Shown here piece after piece: positions 9,078-17,720 of a stretch of 64,000 nucleotides of DNA. The notes under the pieces are model-generated. The model was not told the DNA's origin. It did no database searches and worked only from the letters and a program-made list of their open reading frames with translations. The DNA is from Pedobacter endophyticus. GTDB lineage: Bacteria > Bacteroidota > Bacteroidia > Sphingobacteriales > Sphingobacteriaceae. Numbering within the stretch: the stretch's first letter is position 1; each line of letters opens with the position of its first letter. The position numbers and the translations under genes are program-made. Location: the NCBI RefSeq assembly GCF_015679185.1, contig NZ_CP064939.1, positions 5,362,071 to 5,426,070 of the forward strand, read 5' to 3'.

Positions 9078-9770
9078 TTAAGCTTTTCCCAAAGGGATGT
9101 CCTTGGCACAGCTTCTTCCAGCCCTCAACATTTCTCTTTTTCCGGGCGCTCCGGGAAGCTTTTCGATGGTAAACCCACAAGCCTTTACCGCTCGTTTCAG
9201 TTTTCCGGTAATGGCATAGGTTACAAAAATTCCTCCGGGATTTAAGAAGCTACAAACATGGGCAATAATTTCATCACTCCACATTTCGGGCTGGTGCTGA
9301 ACCGAGAAGGCGTCGTAATAAATCAAATCGAACTTTTTATCGGTGGCAAACTCAGCCAGCGGTTTGGCCGCGATTTCAAGGTGGCAAAGCGATGTAAGCG
9401 CTTGCGCCGAGCGTAAACTCGATTCATAATTTGTTATAAAACTGGTCCATGTTTCAGGTGAAACGTATTCGGCGTAACCTGTTTGGTTAATTACATCCGT
9501 TGTTAGCGGGAAAGCTTCGATGCTGGTGTAATCGAGTTTAATTTGGCGATTGGTGCAATAATCAAGGCTTAAAACAAAGTTCAGGCCCGTTCCAAATCCC
9601 ACTTCTAAAATCGAAACTTCATTTTTGTGCTGCGTGGCAAATTTTAGGCCCGCCTCAATAAAAACGTGTTTGCTCTCTTGTAAAGCACCGTGTTTGCTGT
9701 GGTAATGTTCGCCAATGGTTTCGTTGTAGAGCGTATTCGATCCATCCGCGGTGGCCGTAATAATGTTCAT
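9078..9770 (-). CDS. mnmD: tRNA 2-thiouridine-34 methyltransferase, MnmD family
   Basis: The 230-residue protein is a class I SAM-dependent methyltransferase. Motif I is ILEVGFGTGLNF at residues 54-65, and the DUF752/MnmC-type signature DAFSVQHQPEMWSDE lies near residues 146-160, followed by GGIFVTYAITGKLKRAVKACGF. Stand-alone members methylate 5-aminomethyl-2-thiouridine at the tRNA wobble position. The C-terminus stops at the repeat edge (DIPLGKA). A minus-strand CAAATATA complement (TATATTTG) at 9803-9810 is a good -7 promoter element. It diverges from the repeat array and the MmcQ gene. Confidence 0.85.
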   Translation of the reverse strand: MNIITATADGSNTLYNETIGEHYHSKHGALQESKHVFIEAGLKFATQHKNEVSILEVGFGTGLNFVLSLDYCTNRQIKLDYTSIEAFPLTTDVINQTGYAEYVSPETWTSFITNYESSLRSAQALTSLCHLEIAAKPLAEFATDKKFDLIYYDAFSVQHQPEMWSDEIIAHVCSFLNPGGIFVTYAITGKLKRAVKACGFTIEKLPGAPGKREMLRAGRSCAKDIPLGKA

Positions 9771-9802
9771 AATTGGTATTTACAGTTTTGAAGATAACGC
9801 TG

Positions 9803-9810
9803 CAAATATA
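9803..9810 (-). promoter_or_regulatory. candidate -7 element of mnmD
   Basis: On the minus strand this reads TATATTTG, matching the Bacteroidota TAnnTTTG consensus about 33 bp before the mnmD start codon. A TTTG -33 element at the ideal spacing is not evident, so this is only a candidate. Confidence 0.4.
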
Positions 9811-9922
9811 GCCATTTTCCGATCGAAGACTTTGGAGTTCGGACTTTAGTCTGTAGTCGTTAGTCTTTGGGCTTTAGCCTTCTGACTCAGAACTCCAAAC
9901 TCCCAACTTTCCGTTTTCCTAA

Positions 9923-10780
9923 CCTCCGGTTGTCACCCTGAGCGGAGTCGAAGGGTAAATGCAAGGGTCTTCGACTCCGCTCAGACTGACAGAATAAATT
10001 GTAATGCGCTTAGCCTTCTGACTCCAGACTCCCGACTCAAAACTCCCAACTTCCTAACCTCCGGTTGTCACCCTGAGCGGAGTCGAAGGGTAAATGCAAG
10101 GGTCTTCGACTCCGCTCAGACTGACAGAATAAATTGTAATGCGCTTAGCCTTCTGACTCAGAACTCCAAACTCCAAACTCCCAACTTTCCGACTTCCTAA
10201 CCTCCGGTTGTCACCCTGAGCGGAGTCGAAGGGTAAGTGCAAGGGTCTTCGACTACGCTCAGACTGACAGAATAAATTGTAATGCGCTTAGACTTCGGAC
10301 TCAGAACTCCAAACTCCAAACTCCCAACTTTCCGACTTCCTAACCTCCGGTTGTCACCCTGAGCGGAGTCGAAGGGTAAATGCAAGGGTCTTCGACTCCG
10401 CTCAGACTGACAGAATAAATTGTAATGCGCTTAGCCTTCGGACTCAAGACTCCAGACTCACGACTCAAAACTCCCAACTTCTTAACCTCCGGTTGTCACC
10501 CTGAGCGGAGTCGAAGGGTAAATGCAAGGGTCTTCGACTCCGCTCAGACTGACAGAATAAATTGTAATGCGCTTAGCCTTCTGACTCAGAACTCCAAGCT
10601 CCAAACTCCCAACTTTCCAACTTCCTAACCTCCGGTTGTCACCCTGAGCGGAGTCGAAGGGTAAGTGCAAGGGGCTTCGACTCCGCTCAGACTGACAGAA
10701 TAAATTGTAATGCGCTTAGACTTCGGACTCAAGACTCCCGACTCACGACTCAAGACTCCCGACTTTCTGACTCCCGACTT
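9923..10780. repeat. about 143-bp tandem repeat array, six units
   Basis: CCTCCGGTTGTCACCCTGAG starts units at 9923, 10058, 10201, 10344, 10486 and 10629 (periods 135, 143, 143, 142, 143). Each unit holds CTGAGCGGAGTCGAAG, a spacer of about 15 bases, and its inverse CTTCGACTCCGCTCAG: a 16-bp stem. This is followed by AATAAATTGTAATGCGCTTA and a variable run of ACTCCAAACTCC/GACTCACGACTC words. Most length variation between units is in that run. It separates the diverging mnmD and MmcQ genes. Related single arms occur at about 8994 and 23228. Confidence 0.9.
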
Positions 10781-10827
10781 TTTCTTTTACCTTTGGGTTT
10801 TCAGCTTTACTCTTTCAGCTCAAATTT

Positions 10828-11166
10828 ATGGATATCGAATCTTTTAGAGAATACTGTTTAAGCTTGCCCGGAACAACCGAGGGCATGAAGTGGGACCACC
10901 TTTGTTTTATGATTGAGGAAAAAATCTATGTCATTATAGCCATTGATTCTGATGGCAGTTTCTCGATAAAGTGTAACCCGGATGATTTCGATGCGCTTAC
11001 CGCAAGAGCCGGCATACAGCAGGCCTACCACATGGCAAAACGCCAGTGGATTCAAATTGCCAGTTTGGATGTATTAAATGATAAGGAACTTAAAAGCCGT
11101 GTTGCCGATTCGAGAGCAATGGTTTTGGCCAAGCTGCCGAAAAAAACGCAGGCTAAATACGGGTAG
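10828..11166 (+). CDS. MmcQ/YjbR family DNA-binding-fold protein
   Basis: The 112-residue cytosolic protein matches the MmcQ/YjbR (CyaY-like fold) family: FREYCLSLPGTTEGMKWDHLCFMIEEKIYVII at the start, then SIKCNPDDFDAL and a C-terminal YHMAKRQWIQI block. The family fold resembles double-wing DNA-binding proteins, but function is unproven. Length is normal. The TAG stop at 11164 is followed, in the same frame, by 80 open codons that run through the 21-bp repeat array up to TAA at 11404. Confidence 0.85.
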   Translation: MDIESFREYCLSLPGTTEGMKWDHLCFMIEEKIYVIIAIDSDGSFSIKCNPDDFDALTARAGIQQAYHMAKRQWIQIASLDVLNDKELKSRVADSRAMVLAKLPKKTQAKYG

Positions 11167-11198
11167 TATAGTATATTCGTATCGGGGATCGGTAAACC

Positions 11199-11387
11199 AG
11201 ACCCTGTCCAAGTTAAAGTAAGCCTTGTCCAAGTTAAACTAGACCCTGTCCGAGTTAAACTAGACCATGTCCAAGTTAAAGTAAGCCCTGTCCGAGTTAA
11301 ACTAGACCGTGCGCTGATTAAACTAGACCGTGCGCTGATTAAACTAGACCATGCGCTGACTAAACAAGCACATGTGCAATCCCTAAA
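11199..11387 (+). repeat. 21-bp tandem repeats, about nine units
   Basis: Units AGACCCTGTCCAAGTTAAAGT and variants repeat with exact 21-bp spacing from 11199 (boundaries at 11220, 11241, 11262, 11283, 11304, 11325, 11346, 11367), decaying afterwards. Two subtypes occur: TGTCCRAGTTAAA first, then TGCGCTGATTAAA. The forward frame in phase with the upstream MmcQ gene is open throughout and would encode LDPVRVK/LDRALIK heptads. The array sits between converging genes. Confidence 0.9.
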
Positions 11388-11447
11388 TCAACCAGAACAT
11401 CCCTAAACAAGCACGATAATAAGTAGTTATCTGAAACCACAATAACT

Positions 11448-12224
11448 TTACTGCTTAACCTCATCTTTCTTAATTCCCTTATCCGCATTAATCTCTTTCG
11501 ATTTCATAATATTGAAACGATACATTTCCTCAATCCCAACCAGTTTACGCGTACATTTCTCTATATCCGTGCCTTCCTGCCACAAGTAAGGTCTAAAGCT
11601 GTAGGTTTTCGTTCCATCTAAATTGCCGATAAACTGGTTCCAGTTCGTCCAGCGCAGGCCCTTATAAAATTTAGACAAATCGCTATCAAAGCAAAACACC
11701 AAAAATTCGCCGTAACCCGCCCCGAGCGGCTGCCAGGTAAGTGTATTCGGTTCCAGGTAGTAAACATTTTTTACGTCTGGCCCCAAGCCACCGTAATTAA
11801 TCGCGAAGAAACCACCAACAGCATCATCCGCTATTAATAAATATGGAACGTTGTCGCCGTACTCCTTTATCGTTTTGCCCTTGTTCCATTCCGCAATATT
11901 ACGGTTCAGCTTTTCGCTTCCAGAGCCTAAAATCCTGATCCATCCATTATCAACCATGATGCCGCCTGTGTTGTAAATTACAGATCCCAGCGTTGCATAA
12001 GTAGTCATTTGCGAATTGTACAAAACTTCGTTCGCCTTTGCAGTGTCAACAGGTAAAACCTCAACCTTGTTCTTTGCCGATTCTATCCACTTTTGTACCA
12101 ACGGCCATGCCGGATCTGTTTTGTTGATCAGTTTATCTAAACCGATCAGCTCGTTTTGTGCCTTCAGTTGTGCAGACAGTAGACACAAACAGAGGGCAAT
12201 TGCGATGTTGAAGATGCTTTTCAT
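11448..12224 (-). CDS. DUF2625 family secreted protein
   Basis: The 258-residue product has a signal peptide ending near KAQ (about residue 22). The body matches DUF2625: KTDPAWPLVQKWIESAKN, TLGSVIYNTGGIMVDNGWIRILGSGS, YLLIADDAVGGFFAINYGGLG and GYGEFLVFCFDSDL with WTNW shortly after. The biochemical role of DUF2625 is unknown. The C-terminal tail is Lys/Glu-rich. It is separated from the upstream M13 peptidase gene by a strong terminator, so it probably has its own promoter. Family call is confident, function unknown. Confidence 0.8.
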   Translation of the reverse strand: MKSIFNIAIALCLCLLSAQLKAQNELIGLDKLINKTDPAWPLVQKWIESAKNKVEVLPVDTAKANEVLYNSQMTTYATLGSVIYNTGGIMVDNGWIRILGSGSEKLNRNIAEWNKGKTIKEYGDNVPYLLIADDAVGGFFAINYGGLGPDVKNVYYLEPNTLTWQPLGAGYGEFLVFCFDSDLSKFYKGLRWTNWNQFIGNLDGTKTYSFRPYLWQEGTDIEKCTRKLVGIEEMYRFNIMKSKEINADKGIKKDEVKQ

Positions 12225-12321
12225 TTAACGGTATTTAGGTTGCTCAAAGATAGGATGATAATCAGTAATTAAAAATTGACTTAAGCCATTAAAGGCCTCG
12301 TTTAAAACCTGCAAAAACAAA

Positions 12322-12344
12322 ACGTCCCGAATAAATCGGGACGT
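12322..12344 (-). terminator. terminator after the M13 metallopeptidase gene
   Basis: ACGTCCCGA at 12322-12330 and TCGGGACGT at 12336-12344 form a perfect 9-bp stem with a 5-base loop. On the minus strand the stem is followed by TTTGTTTTTGC, a classic intrinsic terminator. Confidence 0.85.
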
Positions 12345-12440
12345 TCGCACTATAGGTTAGATGTTCCTCTCTGGGATGAATCCAACGGATTTGGGCAGGG
12401 ATGTATTTCCCAAAAGTCTTTACCAGTTTCTAATTTAGTG

Positions 12441-14477
12441 TTACCACATTCTAATTCTATCTTCCGGTTTTTTATACAATTTATCGCCTGGTTTAACGTC
12501 GAAAGCCTCATACCATGCATCCATATTTACTGGCGCACCAATGGTACGGTATGGGCCTGGCGAGTGCGGATCGGTTTTAATCAGCTGAGCTGCGCTTTCA
12601 GGCAAAATGTTGCCTCTCCAAACTTGTGCCCAGGCTAAAAAGAAACGCTGATCAGGAGTAAAACCGTCGATTTTTTCATTGCTCTGACCCTGTTTAGTCA
12701 TCTTAAACGCGGTGTAAGCTGCATTCAAGCCGCCCAAATCACCAATATTTTCGCCCATTGTCAATTTACCAATCACGTGAACCGTATCTAGAACCGTGTA
12801 GGCGTCAAATTGTTCACCTAAAGCCTTTGTTTTTGCATCAAATTTGGCCTTGTCCTCAGCAGTCCACCAGTTTTTTAGGTTTCCTGCCGCATCATACTGG
12901 CTTCCGCTATCGTCAAAACCGTGGCTCATTTCATGACCAATTACTGCACCAATACCGCCATAGTTCACTGCGTCATCAGCATTAGGATCAAAGAAAGGGA
13001 ACTGCAATATTCCCGCAGGGAAAACAATTTCATTTAACGTAGGCGAGTAATAAGCATTTACCGTTGGCGGCGTCATCCCGAAACGCGTACGATCAACAGG
13101 CTTCCCCAACCGCTCAACCGATTCGTTGTAGCCCCAAACACTTGCATTGCGCAAGTTTTGAAAGTAAGTGCCTTTGTTTATCACCAAACCATCGTAGTTT
13201 TTCCACTTCTCAGGATAGCCAACTTTCGGTGTAAATGCATTTAATTTTGCCAGCGCTTTCTGCTTCGTTTCTGCACTCATCCATTCAAGGCCGTTAATTC
13301 TGATCTCAAAAGCCTTGCGCAGATTCACAATCATTTGGTTCATCCGTGCTTTAGCCTCCGGCTTAAAATACTTGGCAACGTAAAGCTGACCCAGCAGTTC
13401 GCCAATTGTGCCATCTGTTAGCGACGACATGCGCTGCCAACGCGGCGTTTGAATCTTTTGGCCTGTTTGTGCCTGCGTAAACGCAAAACTCGCCTTAACA
13501 AACGGTGAGCTTAAGCTCGATGCAGAGCTTTTGATCAGGTTCCACTCCAGATAAGTTTTCCAGTCGGCTACAGAAACCGATTTTAACATACCATCCAAAG
13601 TAGCCATAAACTTGGGCGATGATACCAAAACGGTGTCTTGGCCATTGATCTTAAATTTCGGCAGGTAAGTTGCCCAGTTAATGTCTGGCGTCTTTTTATT
13701 TAATTCCGCAACAGTAAGTTTGTTGTAAGTGGCGTAAGGATCACGCATTTCCAAACGGCTCATTTGCGCCTCTGCCAATTGCTTCTCTATCTTAAAAACG
13801 GTTGCTGCTTTTTGTTTAGCCACCTCCGGCGAACTGCCGGTAAGCGTAAAAAGCGTAGTCATATAAGTATCGTACGCCTCACGAATTTTTACGCTGCGGG
13901 CATCGTCTTTCAAATAATAATCACGATCCGGCAAAGTGGTACCACCCTGGCTAATGTTGACCATGTATTTGTTTACATTCTTGCGATCCTGGCCAACGCC
14001 AATGCCAAACATTCCGCCGGCCAAACCATTGGTACGCAGGTAAGCAACCTCGTTAAGTACCCCTTTAATATCTTTTATCTGTTGAATTTTTGCAAGGTCC
14101 GCCTTAATTGGTGTGTAGCCCAATTTTTCAATCGTAACGCTGTCCATTGCCGCTGTATAGAAATCGCCCACACGTCGTTTTACCGAGCCAGCAGGTGTCG
14201 ACTTATCGGCTGCGGCTTCTTCTACAAGAGATTTTACCGCATTGATGTTAAAGTCGCGAAGTTCGTTAAATGAGCCCCAGCGGGTTTCTTTTGCCGGAAC
14301 AGGATTGTTTTTTACCCATGTTCCGCTTGCGTAGGTGTAGAAATCGTCGCCTGGTTTAACAGATAAATCCATGTTTGCAGGGTCGATAAATTTTTTTGTG
14401 GTTTGTGCATTTGCCGAAAAGCCTGCAGCCACTATACCAAGTGCCGCAAAATATCTTTTCAAATTTTGGTATTTCAT
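12441..14477 (-). CDS. M13 family zinc metallopeptidase (neprilysin/PepO type)
   Basis: From ATG 14477 (a TTG four codons earlier is in frame) the protein is 678 residues with a signal peptide ending in SANAQ. The N-terminal M13 domain begins with GDDFYTYASGTWVKNNPVPA. The catalytic domain carries VNAYYSPTLNEIVFPAGILQ, the zinc motif HEMSH (about residues 515-519) and the third ligand in ENIGD (about 576-580), ending with the typical RIRMW. These enzymes are periplasmic or surface oligopeptidases. It is monocistronic: a terminator follows, and a long A/T-rich gap precedes it. Confidence 0.93.
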   Translation of the reverse strand: MKYQNLKRYFAALGIVAAGFSANAQTTKKFIDPANMDLSVKPGDDFYTYASGTWVKNNPVPAKETRWGSFNELRDFNINAVKSLVEEAAADKSTPAGSVKRRVGDFYTAAMDSVTIEKLGYTPIKADLAKIQQIKDIKGVLNEVAYLRTNGLAGGMFGIGVGQDRKNVNKYMVNISQGGTTLPDRDYYLKDDARSVKIREAYDTYMTTLFTLTGSSPEVAKQKAATVFKIEKQLAEAQMSRLEMRDPYATYNKLTVAELNKKTPDINWATYLPKFKINGQDTVLVSSPKFMATLDGMLKSVSVADWKTYLEWNLIKSSASSLSSPFVKASFAFTQAQTGQKIQTPRWQRMSSLTDGTIGELLGQLYVAKYFKPEAKARMNQMIVNLRKAFEIRINGLEWMSAETKQKALAKLNAFTPKVGYPEKWKNYDGLVINKGTYFQNLRNASVWGYNESVERLGKPVDRTRFGMTPPTVNAYYSPTLNEIVFPAGILQFPFFDPNADDAVNYGGIGAVIGHEMSHGFDDSGSQYDAAGNLKNWWTAEDKAKFDAKTKALGEQFDAYTVLDTVHVIGKLTMGENIGDLGGLNAAYTAFKMTKQGQSNEKIDGFTPDQRFFLAWAQVWRGNILPESAAQLIKTDPHSPGPYRTIGAPVNMDAWYEAFDVKPGDKLYKKPEDRIRMW

Positions 14478-14489
14478 TCGCTTTAACAA

Positions 14490-15013
14490 GTTAGTTTTAA
14501 CAGCGAAATTTATGAAATACTAATTGATACTGAAACAATATACTAAGAATATTACTTATTAAACCAATAGTAAATTTTACTTAGCCCAAACCTTCTAAAA
14601 AACTCGGCAGGCGAGAAATGGAATTTTAAGGATTTCATGGTTTTAAATTATTTATACAGTATTAACATTTTTTAACATTAATTATTGTGCGGGTTATAAA
14701 AAAATAGCTATTAAGAGTGAATCAAAATAAAGTGTTAAATTTGTTTTATTGCATGTTTAGCTTTACAGGATTTGGAAACTGACGTTCAGCTCTCCATTGG
14801 CCGCTCGAGTCCCGCCATACCCTGCAATCTTTTTTGTAAAACACTGTCACTAAGCTATGCAGGAGCTGTGCCGTCTGTTTCATCGCTTCCTTTTTTAGTC
14901 GATGTTGCTGAAAAAAAAGTATTTTCGCTGCTGTCGGGTTTATTAAACGAAGTTTGGCACGTTGATCTATCCAAGCGAAACCCCAATAACAAAACCATAA
15001 CAGATAATATATA
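14490..15013. other. 524-bp gap before the P-type ATPase gene, contested small ORFs
   Basis: The first 200 bp next to the peptidase are A/T-rich without recognisable structure. From about 14746 to 15013 there are open frames on both strands: a minus-strand frame (14746-15054, overlapping the ATPase start) and a plus-strand frame from TTG 14772 to 15014 ending right at the ATPase ATG. Neither product resembles a family I know, and neither has a convincing start. A plus-strand TAAATTTG at 14736-14743 fits a -7 promoter element and would give the ATPase transcript a leader of about 265 bases. Confidence 0.4.
14736..14743 (+). promoter_or_regulatory. candidate -7 element for the heavy-metal ATPase transcript
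   Basis: TAAATTTG matches TAnnTTTG. A clear TTTG at -33 is missing, so this is a weak promoter candidate. Confidence 0.3.
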
Positions 15014-16990
15014 ATGAACCACACCACCCATAAAGAAGATAGCTGTTGCAACACCGATGCACAGCAACATAAAGAACATCAACATCATCACGAAGCTGGC
15101 GACGAGCATGATCACGATCATGGTGGCGATCCTTCCACATTTAAAGCCTATGTGCCAGCAATAGTTACACTCGCGATGTTGCTTATTGGTATTGCTTTCG
15201 ATAATTTTTTTAAGCTAAAGGCATTCGAAGCAATTCGCCCGTATTGGTACATCGTAGCTTATTTGCCAGTGGGCGTTCCGGTTTTAAAAGAAGTTTGGAC
15301 TACTTTTAAGGCAAAAGATTTCTTTACCGAATTCTCGCTGATGTCTATCGCTACCATTGGTGCCTTTGTCATCGGCGAATACCCCGAAGGCGTAGCCGTG
15401 ATGCTGTTTTATACCATTGGCGAGCTTTTCCAAATGGCAGCCGTAAACCGGGCAAAAAGAAGTATTTCGGCCTTGCTCGATGTACGTTCAGATATCGCTC
15501 ACGTATTAAAGAATGACAAATACAGCGATGTAGCCCCCGAAAAGGTTGAAGTTGGCGAAACCATTCAGATTAAAGTAGGCGAGAAGGTACCTTTAGACGG
15601 CGAAATGTTATCAGAAAAAAGCAGTTTCAACACCGCCGCCCTTACCGGAGAGAGTAAACCGAAAAGTATTAAAAAAGGCGAAAGCGTGTTAGCAGGAATG
15701 TTAAACCTGGATAAAGTTATCGAAGTGCGCACGACGAAAATATTTTCTGATAGTTCGTTAGCGAGGATTTTAGACATGGTGCAAAACGCCACCTTGCGCA
15801 AAGCAAAAACCGAGTTATTTATCAGGAAATTTGCCAAGGTTTACACGCCGATAGTTTTCGGTTTGGCAGTGGCGCTGGTTATCATTCCGTTTTTTGTTTT
15901 GGGAAACGATTACAACTTTCAGACCTGGCTGTACCGTTCGCTGGTTTTTTTGGTAATCTCGTGCCCTTGCGCCCTGGTTATTTCCATTCCGTTAGGCTAT
16001 TTCGGCGGAATAGGGGCAGCATCTGCAAACGGAATCCTGTTTAAAGGCTCCAACTTTTTAGATCTGATCACTAAACTTAATACCGTAGTGATGGATAAAA
16101 CGGGTACGCTTACCAAAGGTGTTTTCAGTGTTCAGAAAGTGGAAAGCGTTATCGATGAAAACGAATTTTTGAAGTTTTTGGGCGCTGTTGAATCAAAATC
16201 TACACACCCAATTGCCAAGGCCGTTGTAGAATACATCAGGGTAAGCAAAATCCACCCTGCCGAGGATATCGAAGAAATTGCCGGCATGGGCCTTAAAGGA
16301 AAAGTTAACGGCCAGGAGGTTTTAGCAGGCAACGTTAAGCTCCTGCAAAAATTTAATATCGATTTCGACAAAAAAATAACAGAAATAGAGGAGAGCATTG
16401 TTGTAGTAGCAATCGGTGGAAGCTATGCAGGTTACGTGTTGGTGGCCGACGAAGAAAAAGAAGATGCTGCAGCAGCAATAAAACAGCTACACGCCAATGG
16501 TGTGCAGCAGGTGGTGATGTTGAGTGGCGATAAAAGCTCAATTGTTAAAGTGGTTGCCGGGCGCTTAGGCATCGATTCTTACTTTGGCGATTTATTGCCC
16601 GAAGATAAGGTGGCCAAGCTCGACGAAATTAAAAGAGACAGTACCAGGGTGGTTGCCTTTGTGGGCGATGGAATAAACGATACCCCTGTGTTGGCAGCCA
16701 GCGATATTGGTATGGCTATGGGTGCAATGGGCAGTGATGCCGCCATCGAAACTGCCGATGTAGTTATTCAAACCGATCAGCCATCTAAAATAGCAACCGC
16801 CATTAAAATCGGCAAGGCCACAAAGAAAGTGGTCATTCAAAATATTGTGCTTGCCTTTGCAGTAAAAGCATTAGTACTCATTTTAGGTGCGGGTGGTTTA
16901 GCCACCATGTGGGAAGCCGTATTTGCTGATGTCGGTGTAGCGTTATTGGCGATTTTAAATGCGGTAAGAATTCAGAAGATGAAATTTTAG
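15014..16990 (+). CDS. heavy-metal translocating P1B-type ATPase (ZntA/CadA type)
   Basis: This 658-residue inner-membrane pump has all P1B landmarks: TGES (211-214), the metal-binding CPC in helix 6 (317-319), the phosphorylation motif DKTGT (361-365), the STHPIA histidine-proline locus near residue 400, and GDGINDTPVLAASDIGMAMG in the P-domain. The CPC and HP motifs place it among exporters of Zn2+, Cd2+ or Pb2+. The usual N-terminal HMA domain is absent; instead the first 40 residues are His/Asp-rich with a CC pair, probably a sensing or loading tail. No metal regulator is adjacent. Confidence 0.93.
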   Translation: MNHTTHKEDSCCNTDAQQHKEHQHHHEAGDEHDHDHGGDPSTFKAYVPAIVTLAMLLIGIAFDNFFKLKAFEAIRPYWYIVAYLPVGVPVLKEVWTTFKAKDFFTEFSLMSIATIGAFVIGEYPEGVAVMLFYTIGELFQMAAVNRAKRSISALLDVRSDIAHVLKNDKYSDVAPEKVEVGETIQIKVGEKVPLDGEMLSEKSSFNTAALTGESKPKSIKKGESVLAGMLNLDKVIEVRTTKIFSDSSLARILDMVQNATLRKAKTELFIRKFAKVYTPIVFGLAVALVIIPFFVLGNDYNFQTWLYRSLVFLVISCPCALVISIPLGYFGGIGAASANGILFKGSNFLDLITKLNTVVMDKTGTLTKGVFSVQKVESVIDENEFLKFLGAVESKSTHPIAKAVVEYIRVSKIHPAEDIEEIAGMGLKGKVNGQEVLAGNVKLLQKFNIDFDKKITEIEESIVVVAIGGSYAGYVLVADEEKEDAAAAIKQLHANGVQQVVMLSGDKSSIVKVVAGRLGIDSYFGDLLPEDKVAKLDEIKRDSTRVVAFVGDGINDTPVLAASDIGMAMGAMGSDAAIETADVVIQTDQPSKIATAIKIGKATKKVVIQNIVLAFAVKALVLILGAGGLATMWEAVFADVGVALLAILNAVRIQKMKF

Positions 16991-17052
16991 GGGCCTGCTG
17001 GTTGGAATGATAAAGTGGTTTTATGTAGGTTATTAAGTGAAAATTCGCTTTA

Positions 17053-17077
17053 AATACTATTAATTTTAGTATATTTG
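17053..17077 (+). promoter_or_regulatory. possible promoter and inverted repeat before the Uma2 cluster
   Basis: ATACTA (17054-17059) and TAGTAT (17067-17072) form a 6-bp inverted repeat that overlaps TATATTTG (17070-17077), a match to the -7 consensus. The first ATG follows at 17081, so if this promoter is used the mRNA would be nearly leaderless, or translation begins elsewhere. The reading is tentative. Confidence 0.35.
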
Positions 17078-17080
17078 ATT

Positions 17081-17719
17081 ATGTCACAACCAGAGCCAAA
17101 ACCATATCCAACTCGGGAAGACGAGCCTATCTTGCAGTTCAACGACATCGATGCGTCGTTAACCTACAGTTATTCGAATTATTTGAACTGGCTTTTTGAT
17201 GATCGGGTTGAACTGATTAAGGGAAAAGTTTTCAAAATGAGCCCCGCACCTTCGAGAGTGCATCAGGAGATTTCGAGAAATATTTTTAATCCGTTGGTTA
17301 ATTTTCTTAATAAAGAAAAGTGCAAAGCATACTCAGCCCCTTTTGATGTTCGGTTCCCAAAAGAAAGCAAGGAAGATTCTGCGGTTTTTACCGTTTTACA
17401 GCCCGATATTTGTGTAGTTTGCGATAAAAGCAAGTTAGACGATCGTGGCTGCATCGGTGCTCCCGACCTTGTTGTAGAAATTTTATCTCCCGGAAACAAC
17501 AAAAAAGAGCTGTTGCACAAATACAGGGTTTACGAAGAATTTGGCGTTAAAGAATATTGGGTGGTAAGCCAGAGTGATCAAAGTATTCTGATTTACACCC
17601 TGAACGAGATGGGAAGATTCCAACCTTCGAAAATTTTTACCTTGAGCGAAACGATAATTTCATCTGTTTTGCCAGGCTTTGAGCTGGCTTTGGATGATGT
17701 TTTTGAAGACCTGAACTAA
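17081..17719 (+). CDS. Uma2 family nuclease-fold protein, copy 1
   Basis: The 212-residue protein belongs to Uma2, a PD-(D/E)XK nuclease-fold family of unknown cellular role. Visible family elements are VELIKGKVFKMSPAPSRVHQ, the acidic pair in LQPDICVV (Asp about 109) and PDLVVEILSPGN (Glu about 133), and YEEFGVKEYWVV. I use ATG 17081; the upstream TTG adds two residues. It is the first of four adjacent genes whose proteins are almost identical except for a block at about residues 62-83 (here EISRNIFNPLVNFLNKEK). One base separates its stop from the ATG of copy 2. No signal peptide. Confidence 0.88.
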   Translation: MSQPEPKPYPTREDEPILQFNDIDASLTYSYSNYLNWLFDDRVELIKGKVFKMSPAPSRVHQEISRNIFNPLVNFLNKEKCKAYSAPFDVRFPKESKEDSAVFTVLQPDICVVCDKSKLDDRGCIGAPDLVVEILSPGNNKKELLHKYRVYEEFGVKEYWVVSQSDQSILIYTLNEMGRFQPSKIFTLSETIISSVLPGFELALDDVFEDLN

Positions 17720-17720
17720 C

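Noticed and set aside
10054..10670. Repeated 62-residue minus-strand ORFs and a 67-residue plus-strand ORF in the 143-bp array
   Set aside because: They are the same translated repeat, overlap each other, and the 143-bp period breaks the frame in each unit. No start signal and no known family.
14746..15054. 102-residue minus-strand ORF before and overlapping the ATPase gene start
   Set aside because: It overlaps the certain ATPase N-terminus; part of it is the complement of the His codons, and the product has no family resemblance. Kept only as a contested region.
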